Shown: positions 37,598-46,609 of the stretch, one piece after another | Layout of the letters: the number at the start of each line of letters is the position of its first letter | Numbering within the stretch: position 1 is the stretch's first letter | Assembly (NCBI RefSeq): GCF_002236105.1 | Contig: NZ_NIWU01000002.1 | Span: forward strand, 930,001-994,000 | Origin: Pseudomonas umsongensis | GTDB lineage: Bacteria; Pseudomonadota; Gammaproteobacteria; Pseudomonadales; Pseudomonadaceae | Length of the DNA stretch: 64,000 nt | Reading direction: 5' to 3' | Program-made: the position numbers and the translations under genes | Notes under the pieces: model-generated | Databases searched by the model: none | What the model was told of the DNA's origin: nothing | Seen by the model: only the letters and a program-made list of their open reading frames with translations

Positions 37598-38428
37598 ATG
37601 GGCAGCATGCATCCTGTACAGGTGATCGCGGTGACCGGCGGCAAAGGTGGCGTCGGCAAAACTAACGTGTCAGTGAACTTGTCCCTGGCTTTGGCTGAGC
37701 TTGGCCGGCGCGTCATGTTGCTGGACGCTGACCTTGGGCTGGCGAATGTCGACGTTCTGTTGGGGCTGACACCCAAACGTACCCTGGCCGACGTGATTGA
37801 AGGCCGCTGTGAATTGCGCGACGTGCTGTTGCAGGGGCCCGGCGGCATCCGCATCGTTCCGGCGGCGTCCGGCACCCAGAGCATGGTTCACTTGAGCCCG
37901 GCGCAGCATGCCGGCCTGATCCAGGCCTTCAGCGACATTGGCGACAATCTCGACGTGCTGGTGATCGACACCGCTGCGGGCATTGGCGAGTCGGTGGTCA
38001 GCTTCGTGCGCGCGGCCCAGGAAGTGTTGCTGGTGGTCTGCGACGAGCCGACCTCGATCACTGACGCCTACGCGTTGATCAAATTGCTCAACCGCGATTA
38101 CGGCATGAACCGTTTCCGGGTGCTGGCCAACATGGCGCAGAGCCCCCAGGAAGGGCGCAACCTGTTCGCCAAGTTGACCAAGGTCACCGACCGCTTCCTC
38201 GACGTCGCCTTGCAATATGTCGGTGCGGTGCCGTACGACGAAAGCGTGCGCAAGGCCGTGCAGAAGCAGCGCGCGGTCTACGAGGCCTTCCCGCGCTCCA
38301 AGTGCTCGCTGGCATTCAAGGCGATCGCGCAGAAGGTCGATACCTGGCCACTGCCCGCCAACCCGCGCGGGCACCTGGAATTCTTCGTCGAGCGCCTCGT
38401 GCAACAGACGGCAGGACCCGTGCTATGA
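37598..38428 (+). CDS. fleN: Flagellar number regulator FleN (FlhG)
   Basis: 276 codons. MinD/ParA-type ATPase with the deviant Walker A GGKGGVGKTNVSVNLSLALA at about residues 11-30 and the switch segment LLDADLGLANVDVLLG. A C-terminal amphipathic helix (GHLEFFVERLVQQ) is expected to bind membrane. FleN binds FleQ and inhibits it, keeping one or a few flagella. AAGG precedes ATG 37598. Overlaps fliA by four bases. Confidence 0.96.
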   Translation: MGSMHPVQVIAVTGGKGGVGKTNVSVNLSLALAELGRRVMLLDADLGLANVDVLLGLTPKRTLADVIEGRCELRDVLLQGPGGIRIVPAASGTQSMVHLSPAQHAGLIQAFSDIGDNLDVLVIDTAAGIGESVVSFVRAAQEVLLVVCDEPTSITDAYALIKLLNRDYGMNRFRVLANMAQSPQEGRNLFAKLTKVTDRFLDVALQYVGAVPYDESVRKAVQKQRAVYEAFPRSKCSLAFKAIAQKVDTWPLPANPRGHLEFFVERLVQQTAGPVL

Positions 38429-39165
38429 CCGCAAGCGGTTACAACCTCTACAAGGCATCGGCGCGTGACGCGCAGTACGAGCTGATCGAGCGTTACGCGC
38501 CGCTGGTTAAACGCATTGCCTATCACTTGCTTGCACGACTGCCGGCCAGTGTCCAGGTCGAAGACCTGATCCAGGCCGGGATGATCGGCCTGCTGGAAGT
38601 CTCGACCAAATACGACGCCAGCAAAGGCGCGAGTTTCGAAACCTACGCGGGCATCCGCATCCGCGGCGCCATGCTCGATGAAGTGCGCAAGGGCGACTGG
38701 GCGCCTCGTTCGGTCCACCGCAATACGCGGATGGTCAGCGACGCGATTCGCTCGATTGAAGCTAAAACCGGGCGTGACGCTAAAGATCACGAAGTTGCGG
38801 CCGAACTCCAATTGAGTCTTGACGATTACTACGGGATTTTGAACGACACCCTGGGCAGTCGGCTGTTCAGTTTCGACGACCTGTTGCAGGACGGCGAACA
38901 CGAAGGGCTGCACGAGGATGGCGCCAGTGCGCATCTGGAACCGTCTCGCGATCTGGAAGATGAACGCTTCCAGGCGGCGCTGGCGGACGCGATCGCCAAC
39001 TTGCCGGAGCGTGAGCGATTGGTGTTGGCGTTGTACTACGACGAAGAATTGAATCTCAAGGAAATCGGCGAGGTCCTGGGGGTCAGCGAATCCCGGGTCA
39101 GCCAGTTACACAGCCAGTGCGCGGCCCGTTTGCGGGGGCGTCTGGGAGAGTGGCGAGCGCGCTGA
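38425..39165 (+). CDS. fliA: Flagellar sigma factor FliA (sigma-28)
   Basis: 246 codons from ATG 38425, which overlaps the fleN stop as ATGA; a longer upstream frame is not needed. Sigma region 2 has [20 protein letters not shown] and the [13 protein letters not shown] core-binding motif. Region 4 has [20 protein letters not shown] and the helix-turn-helix [20 protein letters not shown]. It drives fliC and other late genes and is inhibited by FlgM, which is not in this window. Confidence 0.97.
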   Translation: MTASGYNLYKASARDAQYELIERYAPLVKRIAYHLLARLPASVQVEDLIQAGMIGLLEVSTKYDASKGASFETYAGIRIRGAMLDEVRKGDWAPRSVHRNTRMVSDAIRSIEAKTGRDAKDHEVAAELQLSLDDYYGILNDTLGSRLFSFDDLLQDGEHEGLHEDGASAHLEPSRDLEDERFQAALADAIANLPERERLVLALYYDEELNLKEIGEVLGVSESRVSQLHSQCAARLRGRLGEWRAR

Positions 39166-39331
39166 AGGCAGTGTGGGGGCACTGCGACGCGGCTGGTGGG
39201 GTGATGAACCGCGCCGGTCTCGATCCGTTGTATCCCAAACAGTCATCGAGTGTTTTGCCAGATTGATAGAAATGGCGTGTCCAGGTGCTGGGCGCGTTTT
39301 AGTCTGCTTGGAGGTCGAATTGGACAAGAAC

Positions 39332-39703
39332 ATGAAAATCCTCATCGTTGATGACTTCTCAACGATGCGGCGGATCATCAAGAACCTGTTGCGTGACCTT
39401 GGGTTCACCAACACGGTCGAGGCCGACGATGGCACTACCGCCATTCCGGTACTCAACAGCGGGAGCATCGACTTTCTGGTGACGGACTGGAACATGCCTG
39501 GCATGACCGGTATCGATCTGCTGCGTCATGTGCGCGCCGATGAAAAACTCAAGCACCTGCCAGTGCTGATGGTGACTGCCGAAGCCAAGCGCGAGCAGAT
39601 CATCGAAGCGGCCCAGGCCGGCGTAAATGGCTACGTGGTCAAACCCTTCACGGCCCAGGCGTTGAAAGAAAAAATCGAGAAGATTTTCGAACGCATCGGT
39701 TGA
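39332..39703 (+). CDS. cheY: Chemotaxis response regulator CheY
   Basis: 123 codons from ATG 39332. Single receiver domain with the acidic pair Asp7/Asp8, phospho-acceptor Asp52 ([12 protein letters not shown]), Thr82 and Lys104 (YVVKPF). CheY-P binds the FliM N-terminus. A TTG at 39320 in frame has a better-placed ribosome site (GGAGG at 39310) and would add MDKN at the front; family comparison favours ATG 39332, so the start is uncertain by four codons. Confidence 0.95.
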   Translation: MKILIVDDFSTMRRIIKNLLRDLGFTNTVEADDGTTAIPVLNSGSIDFLVTDWNMPGMTGIDLLRHVRADEKLKHLPVLMVTAEAKREQIIEAAQAGVNGYVVKPFTAQALKEKIEKIFERIG

Positions 39704-39722
39704 ACTGCGCCACGGGGGAGCT

Positions 39723-40511
39723 ATGGAGCATAACGAGTCATCCCAGGGCGATTTTGAATCGACCCTGAAAAAACACGCCGTTGAATTGGTCGCGAGCCTT
39801 GAAAAGGGCAGGTTCGGCGATGCTGTGCAATTGATCCATGAGCTCAACCAGACCCGTGACCGTGGCCTGTATCAGGAAGTGGGCAAGCTCACCCGCGAGC
39901 TGCATAGCGCGATCGTCAATTTCCAGATTGACCCGCACATGCCGCAAGCCGAGGAAGTGTCACAGATCACCGACGCCACCGAGCGCCTGGGGTATGTGGT
40001 CAAACTGACGGAAGCCGCCGCCAACCGCACCATGGACCTGGTGGAAAACGCCACGCCATTGGTCAACGGCCTGGCTGAAGAGGCGCAGGGCTTGAGCGCC
40101 GACTGGGGACGGTTCATGCGGCGCGAAGTCGGGGCCGAAGAGTTTCGTGAACTGGCCCGGCGCGTCGATGGTTTCCTGGCGCGCAGCAGCGCAGACAATC
40201 GCGCCGTGTCCAGCAACCTCAACGACATTCTGCTCGCCCAGGATTACCAGGACCTTACCGGCCAGGTGATCAAGCGTGTGACCCAACTGGTCACCGAAGT
40301 GGAAAGCAACCTGCTCAAGCTCGTGCTGATGGCCAGTCAGGTGGACCGCTTTGCGGGCATCGAACATGACCGTGCGGCAATGCTTGCAGAAAAAGATCCA
40401 CAAAAACATCTTTCCAAGGGTGAAGGTCCGCAGATTCATGCCGATAAAAGAGAAGACGTTATGTCCGGTCAGGACGATGTGGACGATTTGCTATCCAGCC
40501 TGGGTTTTTAA
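39723..40511 (+). CDS. cheZ: CheY-P phosphatase CheZ
   Basis: 262 codons. Mostly helical four-helix bundle. The catalytic Gln is in DILLAQDYQDLTGQVIKRVT (LAQDYQDLTGQ). The C-terminal peptide GQDDVDDLLSSLGF is the CheY-binding tail and resembles the FliM N-terminus. CheZ removes phosphate from CheY-P and ends the signal. A purine-rich site GGGGGAG precedes ATG 39723; cheA follows after 45 bases. Confidence 0.95.
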   Translation: MEHNESSQGDFESTLKKHAVELVASLEKGRFGDAVQLIHELNQTRDRGLYQEVGKLTRELHSAIVNFQIDPHMPQAEEVSQITDATERLGYVVKLTEAAANRTMDLVENATPLVNGLAEEAQGLSADWGRFMRREVGAEEFRELARRVDGFLARSSADNRAVSSNLNDILLAQDYQDLTGQVIKRVTQLVTEVESNLLKLVLMASQVDRFAGIEHDRAAMLAEKDPQKHLSKGEGPQIHADKREDVMSGQDDVDDLLSSLGF

Positions 40512-40556
40512 AGTTCAGGTTTTTTGGGTTTTTAGACCTGTAGGAGCACCCCCTTA

Positions 40557-42821
40557 ATGAGCTTCGGCGCCGATGAAGAGATCCTTCAGGATTTCCTGGT
40601 TGAGGCCGGCGAGATTCTAGAGCAACTGTCCGAGCAACTGGTCGAGCTGGAAAGCCGTCCGGATGATGCGGACTTGCTCAATGCAATTTTTCGCGGTTTT
40701 CACACTGTAAAAGGGGGCGCCGGCTTCCTCCAGCTCAACGAGCTGGTGGAGTGCTGCCACATCGCCGAGAACGTGTTCGACATCCTGCGCAAGGGCGAAC
40801 GTCGCGTCGACTCGGAATTGATGGACGTGGTCCTCGAAGCGCTGGATGCGGTGAACGGCATGTTCAGCGAAGTGCGCGAGCGTAGTCCGGTCACGGCTGC
40901 AACACCTGAGCTGCTGGCGGCACTGGCGCGTCTGGCCGAGCCGCAATCGGCTGACGAAGTGGCTGCTGCGCCTGTTGCTCCAGAGGTCGAAGCGCCTGTG
41001 GTTGCCGCCGATTCAGGCGATATCACCGATAACGAATTCGAACAATTGCTGGACTCGCTGAACGCCGTGAAGGCTCAGGCCGAGGCGCCGGCAGTTGTTC
41101 CAGCACCCGCCAGCGAAGTGCCTGCCAGCGACGAAATCACCGACGCCGAGTTCGAGTCGTTGCTCGATCAACTGCACGGCAAGGGCAAGTTCGCCGTCGA
41201 TGCAGTGGCCCCGGCACCCGCCGCGCCGTCAGAGCCGTCAGCGGCGAAAGAGGCGGGTGATAGTTCCGACATCACCGACGAAGAATTCGAGGCCTTGCTC
41301 GACCAGCTGCATGGCAAGGGTAACTTTGCCGTTGAGGCGCTGGAGTCGGCCATTGCCTCTGTTCCAGCACCGGCAGCGCCAACCGCAGCGGCGGTCGGCA
41401 GTGATCTGATCAGCGATCATGAATTCGAGGCACTGCTCGACGAATTGCACGGCAAAGGCAAGTTCAGCGAAGTCGGCACCGCGACAACGGCCAGCAGCTC
41501 GAACGCCTCCGTGGCGGCATCGACCGCCAAGGTTGTCGCACCCAAGCCCGTTGCCAAGGCGCCCGAACCGCAAGCCAAAGCGCCGGCAGCCGCAGCACCA
41601 GTCGCGGCCCGAACTCCGGCCGCGCCGCCTGCGGAAAAACCGGCCAGTGAAGCCGAGACCACCGTGCGGGTCGATACCGCACGGCTCGACGAGATCATGA
41701 ACATGGTCGGCGAGTTGGTGCTGGTGCGTAACCGCCTGGTGCGCCTGGGCGCCAACAGTGCCGACGAAGCCATGTCCAAGGCCGTGTCGAACCTCGACGT
41801 GGTCACGGCCGACCTGCAGACGGCGGTCATGAAGACCCGGATGCAGCCGATCAAGAAAGTGTTCGGACGCTTCCCGCGCCTGGTTCGCGACCTGGCGCGC
41901 CAGCTCAAGAAAGAGATCAACCTGGAACTGGTCGGCGAAGACACCGACCTCGACAAGAACCTGGTCGAAGCCCTGGCCGACCCGCTGGTCCACCTGGTGC
42001 GCAACGCGGTCGACCACGGCATCGAATCGCCGGAAGAGCGCGAAGCGTCGGGCAAGGCCCGTGGCGGCAAGGTGATCCTGGCGGCCGAGCAGGAAGGCGA
42101 TCACATCCTGTTGTCGATTTCCGATGACGGCAAAGGCATGGACCCCAACGTCCTGCGTGCCATCGCGGTAAAACGCGGTGTGATGGACAAGGACGCGGCC
42201 GACCGCCTGAGCGATACCGAGTGCTACAACCTGATCTTCGCCCCGGGCTTCTCGACCAAGACCGAGATCTCCGACGTGTCGGGTCGTGGCGTGGGCATGG
42301 ACGTGGTGAAAACCAAGATCTCCCAGCTCAACGGTTCGATCAACATCTACTCGGCCAAGGGCCAGGGATCGAAGATCGTCATCAAGGTGCCGCTGACCCT
42401 GGCGATCATGCCAACCCTCATGGTCATGCTCGGCAACCAGGCGTTCGCCTTCCCGCTGGTGAACGTCAACGAGATTTTCCACCTCGACCTGTCGCGCACC
42501 AACGTGGTGGACGGCCAGGAAGTGGTGATCGTGCGGGACAAGGCACTGCCGTTGTTCTACCTCAAGCGCTGGCTGGTCAGCTCCGCCGCTCACGAAGAGC
42601 AGCGCGAAGGCCATGTGGTGATCCTTTCGGTGGGCACCCAGCGGATCGGCTTTGTCGTCGACCAGTTGGTGGGCCAGGAAGAAGTGGTCATCAAGCCATT
42701 GGGCAAAATGCTCCAGGGAACCCCGGGCATGTCGGGCGCCACCATTACCGGTGACGGCCGCATCGCGCTGATTCTCGATGTTCCGAGCATGCTCAAGCGT
42801 TACGCCGCACGGCGTATTTGA
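40557..42821 (+). CDS. cheA: Chemotaxis histidine kinase CheA
   Basis: 754 codons. P1 Hpt with His49 (FRGFHTVKGGAGF). Where a CheY-binding P2 domain is expected, residues about 154-303 hold four spaced copies of a motif close to ITDxEFExLLDxLHGKGxF in Ala/Pro-rich linker. P3 dimerisation begins near 375 (RLDEIMNMVGELVLVRNRLV). The P4 kinase domain has the H/N boxes (LVHLVRNAVDHGIE; GRGVGMDVV). P5, the CheW-like domain, ends the protein. It phosphorylates CheY and CheB. No fold-level P2 domain is visible to me. Confidence 0.96.
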   Translation: MSFGADEEILQDFLVEAGEILEQLSEQLVELESRPDDADLLNAIFRGFHTVKGGAGFLQLNELVECCHIAENVFDILRKGERRVDSELMDVVLEALDAVNGMFSEVRERSPVTAATPELLAALARLAEPQSADEVAAAPVAPEVEAPVVAADSGDITDNEFEQLLDSLNAVKAQAEAPAVVPAPASEVPASDEITDAEFESLLDQLHGKGKFAVDAVAPAPAAPSEPSAAKEAGDSSDITDEEFEALLDQLHGKGNFAVEALESAIASVPAPAAPTAAAVGSDLISDHEFEALLDELHGKGKFSEVGTATTASSSNASVAASTAKVVAPKPVAKAPEPQAKAPAAAAPVAARTPAAPPAEKPASEAETTVRVDTARLDEIMNMVGELVLVRNRLVRLGANSADEAMSKAVSNLDVVTADLQTAVMKTRMQPIKKVFGRFPRLVRDLARQLKKEINLELVGEDTDLDKNLVEALADPLVHLVRNAVDHGIESPEEREASGKARGGKVILAAEQEGDHILLSISDDGKGMDPNVLRAIAVKRGVMDKDAADRLSDTECYNLIFAPGFSTKTEISDVSGRGVGMDVVKTKISQLNGSINIYSAKGQGSKIVIKVPLTLAIMPTLMVMLGNQAFAFPLVNVNEIFHLDLSRTNVVDGQEVVIVRDKALPLFYLKRWLVSSAAHEEQREGHVVILSVGTQRIGFVVDQLVGQEEVVIKPLGKMLQGTPGMSGATITGDGRIALILDVPSMLKRYAARRI
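41018..41467 (+). repeat. Four imperfect coding repeats in the CheA linker
   Basis: Copies begin at about 41021, 41136, 41271 and 41409. They encode ITDNEFEQLLDSL, ITDAEFESLLDQLHGKGKF, ITDEEFEALLDQLHGKGNF and ISDHEFEALLDELHGKGKF. The spacers are Ala/Pro/Val-rich and vary in length, so selection acts on the short motif. The first copy lacks the HGKG tail. Confidence 0.9.
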
Positions 42822-42872
42822 TTCTGGCGCAGCGGTGGCGACTGACGCCTCGCTGCGTCTAATGGAGTGTTT

Positions 42873-44015
42873 ATGGCAGTCAAGGTCCTGGTGGTGGACG
42901 ATTCGGGTTTTTTCCGCCGCCGCGTCTCGGAAATTCTTTCCGCGGATCCGAATATCCAGGTCGTCGGCACGGCGACCAACGGCAAAGAGGCGATTGATCA
43001 GGCGTTGGCCCTCAAGCCGGACGTGATCACCATGGACTACGAGATGCCGATGATGGACGGCATCACCGCGGTACGGCATATCATGCAGCGCTGCCCGACC
43101 CCGGTCCTGATGTTTTCGTCGCTGACCCACGAAGGCGCCCGGGTCACCCTGGACGCGCTGGATGCCGGCGCGGTGGACTTCCTGCCGAAGAACTTCGAAG
43201 ACATCTCGCGCAACCCCGAGAAGGTCAAGCAACTGCTGTGCGAGAAGATTCTCAGCATCTCGCGCAGTAATCGTCGTGTCAGCAGCTACAGTGCGCCGGC
43301 GCCGGTGGTAGCACCGACTCCAGTGCCAACGCCAACGCCAACGCCATCGAGCAGCATCGGTTATGGCAGCAGCGCGCTTGTGCGCCCGTCTCCCGCACCG
43401 ATCCCGGCCCGTGCACCTGCGCAGGCTCCGTCGTCGCCAGCGCCGAAACGCAAAGCCTACAAATTGCTGGCCATCGGTACGTCCACCGGCGGCCCGGTGG
43501 CCTTGCAGCGGGTATTGACCCAGCTGCCAGCCAACTTCCCCGCACCGATCGTGCTGGTCCAGCACATGCCGGCGGCCTTTACCAAGGCGTTCGCCGAACG
43601 CCTGGACAAGCTTTGCCGGATCAGCGTCAAGGAAGCCGAGGACGGCGACATCCTGCGTCCGGGCCTGGCGTTGTTGGCGCCTGGTGGCAAGCAAATGATG
43701 ATCGACGGCCGGGGAGCGGTGAAAATCCTCCCGGGCGACGAGCGCTTGAACTACAAGCCGTGCGTGGACATCACCTTCGGTTCGGCGGCCAAGTCCTATG
43801 GCGACAAAGTTCTGGCGGTGGTACTGACCGGCATGGGCGCGGACGGTCGCGAAGGCGCGCGCCTGCTCAAGCAGAGCGGCAGTTCGATCTGGGCCCAGGA
43901 TGAAGCCAGCTGCGTGATCTATGGCATGCCCATGGCCATCGTCAAGGCCGAACTGGCCGACGCAGTGTATGCGCTGGACGACATCGGCCGGCACATCGTC
44001 GAGGCCTGCGTCTGA
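42873..44015 (+). CDS. cheB: Chemotaxis methylesterase CheB
   Basis: 380 codons from ATG 42873 (TGGAG upstream). Receiver with phospho-acceptor Asp55 ([13 protein letters not shown]). A Pro/Ser-rich linker at about residues 135-195. The CheB methylesterase domain has the catalytic Ser in [13 protein letters not shown], His in LVQHMPAAF and Asp in [11 protein letters not shown]. It removes methyl groups from chemoreceptors. Overlaps the motC start by one base. Confidence 0.96.
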   Translation: MAVKVLVVDDSGFFRRRVSEILSADPNIQVVGTATNGKEAIDQALALKPDVITMDYEMPMMDGITAVRHIMQRCPTPVLMFSSLTHEGARVTLDALDAGAVDFLPKNFEDISRNPEKVKQLLCEKILSISRSNRRVSSYSAPAPVVAPTPVPTPTPTPSSSIGYGSSALVRPSPAPIPARAPAQAPSSPAPKRKAYKLLAIGTSTGGPVALQRVLTQLPANFPAPIVLVQHMPAAFTKAFAERLDKLCRISVKEAEDGDILRPGLALLAPGGKQMMIDGRGAVKILPGDERLNYKPCVDITFGSAAKSYGDKVLAVVLTGMGADGREGARLLKQSGSSIWAQDEASCVIYGMPMAIVKAELADAVYALDDIGRHIVEACV

Positions 44016-44755
44016 TGGACGTTTTAAGTCTCATCGGCATCATCATGGCGTTCGTCGCCATCATTGGCGGCAACTACCTCGAAGGCGGGCATATCGGTGC
44101 GCTGGCCAACGGACCGGCCGCGTTGATCGTGCTGGGCGGTACCATTGGCGCGGCGTTGTTGCAATCGCCCATGAGCGCCTTCAAGCGGGCCATGCAAATT
44201 CTGGCGTGGATACTCTTTCCTCCGCGGGTCGACCTGGCCGGTGGCATCGATCGCGTCGTCAACTGGAGCCTGACCGCCCGCAAGGAAGGCCTGCTCGGGC
44301 TGGAAGGGGTGGCCGATGCCGAACCCGATAACTACTCGCGCAAAGGCCTGCAGTTGTTGGTCGATGGCGCCGAGCCGGAAGCGATCCGCAGCATTCTGGA
44401 GGTGGACTTCTACACCCAGGAAAGCCGCGACATCGAAGCCGCCAAGGTCTTCGAAAGCATGGGCGGTTATGCGCCGACCATCGGCATCATCGGTGCGGTG
44501 ATGGGCCTGATTCACGTCATGGGCAACCTGGGCGATCCGTCGCAGCTGGGCAATGGCATCGCCGTGGCCTTCGTCGCCACCATCTATGGCGTGGCCAGTG
44601 CCAACCTGGTGTTGCTGCCGATTGCCGCCAAGCTCAAGTCCATCGCGTTGCGCCAGTCGCGTTATCGCGAAATGTTGCTGGAAGGAATCCTGTCGATCGC
44701 CGAAGGTGAAAACCCGCGCTCTATCGAGTTGAAGCTCCAGGGCTTCATGGATTGA
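44015..44755 (+). CDS. motC: Flagellar motor stator protein MotC
   Basis: 246 codons, MotA family. Four membrane segments: about residues 4-22, 30-50, 150-172 and 182-205. The proton-channel region has APTIGIIGAVMGLIHVMGNL, and the cytosolic loop carries the charged residues that contact FliG. Pseudomonads usually have two stator sets, MotAB and MotCD; this is the second, placed in the che operon. Pairs with MotD, 15 bases downstream. Confidence 0.94.
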   Translation: MDVLSLIGIIMAFVAIIGGNYLEGGHIGALANGPAALIVLGGTIGAALLQSPMSAFKRAMQILAWILFPPRVDLAGGIDRVVNWSLTARKEGLLGLEGVADAEPDNYSRKGLQLLVDGAEPEAIRSILEVDFYTQESRDIEAAKVFESMGGYAPTIGIIGAVMGLIHVMGNLGDPSQLGNGIAVAFVATIYGVASANLVLLPIAAKLKSIALRQSRYREMLLEGILSIAEGENPRSIELKLQGFMD

Positions 44756-44770
44756 TGGGGGTAATGGACT

Positions 44771-45661
44771 ATGGCTCGTCGTCGTCAACATGATGAACAT
44801 GTAAATCATGAACGTTGGCTGGTTTCCTACGCCGACTTCATCACCTTGCTCTTCGCGTTTTTCGTGGTGATGTACTCGATTTCGTCGATCAACGAAGGCA
44901 AGTACAAGGTCATTTCCGAGGCGCTGGTGGGCGTCTTTACCGATAGCGATCGTGCGCTCAAGCCGATCCCCATCGGTGACGAGCGGCCGAAGACCGTGAC
45001 TCCGGCCAAGCCATTGGTCAAGGACAGCGACCAGGTCGATGCCGGTGTCTCGGGTGCCAGCGATCCGCTTAAAAGCATTGCCGATGACATCAGCGCGGCC
45101 TTTGGCGACCTGATCAGCTCCAATCAAATGACCGTGCGCGGCAACGAGTTGTGGGTCGAGATCGAACTCAATTCCAGCCTGTTGTTCGGCAGCGGCGATG
45201 CCATGCCCAGTGACATTGCCTTCAACATCATCGACAAGGTAGCGGCGATCCTGAAGCCGTTCGACAACCCGATCCACGTCGAGGGCTTCACCGACGACCA
45301 ACCGATTCGGACCGCGCAGTATCCCACCAACTGGGAACTGTCTTCGGCGCGCTCGGCCAGCATCGTGCGCATGCTGGCGATGCAAGGGGTAAACCCTGGT
45401 CGCCTGGCATCGGTGGGGTATGGCGAGTTCCAGCCAGTGGCCAATAACGCCACGGCCGAGGGCCGCGCGCGCAACCGTCGCGTGGTGCTGGTGGTGTCAC
45501 GCAACCTGGACATACGTCGCAGCCTCACGGCAACCGGAGCGGCCAATGCACAACCGGATGCCGCGTTGAAGCGTGCTGGCACACAAACTGCACCGACCAA
45601 GGTCATGTCGCCGGTACGAGAGAACGCCGTCAATTCTCCGTCACCCGCATTAACACGTTGA
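44771..45661 (+). CDS. motD: Flagellar motor stator protein MotD
   Basis: 296 codons, MotB family. Short basic N-terminus, then one membrane segment (about residues 18-38) with the channel Asp in WLVSYADFITLLFAFFVVMY. A plug and linker follow. The OmpA-like peptidoglycan-binding domain, about 145-255, has VEGFTDDQPI and ELSSARSASIVRML. It anchors the stator to the cell wall. The C-terminal 40 residues are a disordered tail. Confidence 0.94.
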   Translation: MARRRQHDEHVNHERWLVSYADFITLLFAFFVVMYSISSINEGKYKVISEALVGVFTDSDRALKPIPIGDERPKTVTPAKPLVKDSDQVDAGVSGASDPLKSIADDISAAFGDLISSNQMTVRGNELWVEIELNSSLLFGSGDAMPSDIAFNIIDKVAAILKPFDNPIHVEGFTDDQPIRTAQYPTNWELSSARSASIVRMLAMQGVNPGRLASVGYGEFQPVANNATAEGRARNRRVVLVVSRNLDIRRSLTATGAANAQPDAALKRAGTQTAPTKVMSPVRENAVNSPSPALTR

Positions 45662-45703
45662 GCTAATTCCCGGTCGATCCGTTCGGGCGGGAGGAACAAT
45701 CGA

Positions 45704-46492
45704 ATGAGAGTCTGGGCAGTCGCCAATCAAAAGGGTGGTGTCGGTAAAACCACTTCCTCCATCGCTCTAGCCGGGTTACTGGCCGAGGCGGGCAAGCGCG
45801 TGGTCGTGGTCGACCTCGACCCCCACGGCTCTATGACCAGCTATTTCGGTTACGACCCCGACAGCCTGGAACACAGCAACTACGACCTGTTCCTGCATAA
45901 AGGCAGCGTGCCCCAGGGCCTGCCCGGTCAGTTGTTGCTGTCCACCAGTCACGAGTCCATTTCGTTGTTGCCATCGAGTACCGCGCTGGCCACCCTTGAA
46001 CGCCAGTCGCCGGGCCAGAGTGGCCTGGGCCTGGTGATCGCCAAGAGCCTGGCGCAGTTATGGCAGGACTTCGATTACGCCGTGATCGACAGCCCGCCAC
46101 TACTCGGGGTGCTGATGGTCAATGCCTTGGCGGCGAGCCAGCAACTGGTGATTCCGGTGCAGACCGAACACCTGGCGGTCAAAGGCCTGGAGCGCATGGT
46201 CAACACCCTGGCGATGATCAATCGTTCGCGCAAGCAGGCCTTGCCGTTCACCATCGTGCCGACCCTGTTCGATCGCCGCACCCAGGCGTCCCTCGGTACG
46301 CTGCGGGTGTTGCGCGATAAGTTTCCAGAAGAGATCTGGCAGGGCTACATCCCGGTCGACACACGCCTGCGCGATGCCAGTCGGGCGGGGCTGACGCCTT
46401 CGCAATTCGACGGCAAGAGCCGTGGCGTCGTTGCCTACCGCGCGCTGCTCAAGCATCTGCTGGCGGCCCAACTCGTCGCGCAGGTGGCATAA
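45704..46492 (+). CDS. parC: ParA-type ATPase of the chemotaxis operon (ParC)
   Basis: 262 codons. Deviant Walker A in ANQKGGVGKTTSSIALAGLL at residues 5-24, Walker A' VVVDLDPHGSMTSYFG, and Walker B VIDSPPLLG. ParC-type ATPases in Vibrio and Pseudomonas position polar chemotaxis arrays. A partner ParP is encoded next. It is distinct from topoisomerase ParC, which shares the symbol. GGGAGG lies upstream of ATG 45704. Confidence 0.88.
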   Translation: MRVWAVANQKGGVGKTTSSIALAGLLAEAGKRVVVVDLDPHGSMTSYFGYDPDSLEHSNYDLFLHKGSVPQGLPGQLLLSTSHESISLLPSSTALATLERQSPGQSGLGLVIAKSLAQLWQDFDYAVIDSPPLLGVLMVNALAASQQLVIPVQTEHLAVKGLERMVNTLAMINRSRKQALPFTIVPTLFDRRTQASLGTLRVLRDKFPEEIWQGYIPVDTRLRDASRAGLTPSQFDGKSRGVVAYRALLKHLLAAQLVAQVA

Positions 46493-46505
46493 AATGACAC
46501 CGATC

Positions 46506-46600
46506 CCTGTAGGAGCTGCCGCAGGCTGCGATCTTTTGATCTGGCTTTGCGGCGCGTCTGAAATCGCTAAAAGATCGCAGCCTGCGGCAGCTCCTACAGG
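46506..46600. repeat. Long inverted REP pair between parC and parP
   Basis: CCTGTAGGAGCTGCCGCAGG at 46506 is repeated in inverse at 46581-46600, with arms extending through GCTGCGATCTTTT. The arms are close to 40 bases each with a short loop of about 20. It fills the gap between two genes expected to be co-transcribed, so it may set their relative expression. Confidence 0.9.
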
Positions 46601-46609
46601 TGCGCGCCC

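Noticed and set aside
41238..43994. Very long open frame (918 codons) on the minus strand opposite cheA and cheB
   Set aside because: It is the antisense shadow of GC-rich coding sequence; the protein is rich in His, Arg, Gln, Val and Asp without motifs, and the plus-strand genes are certain.
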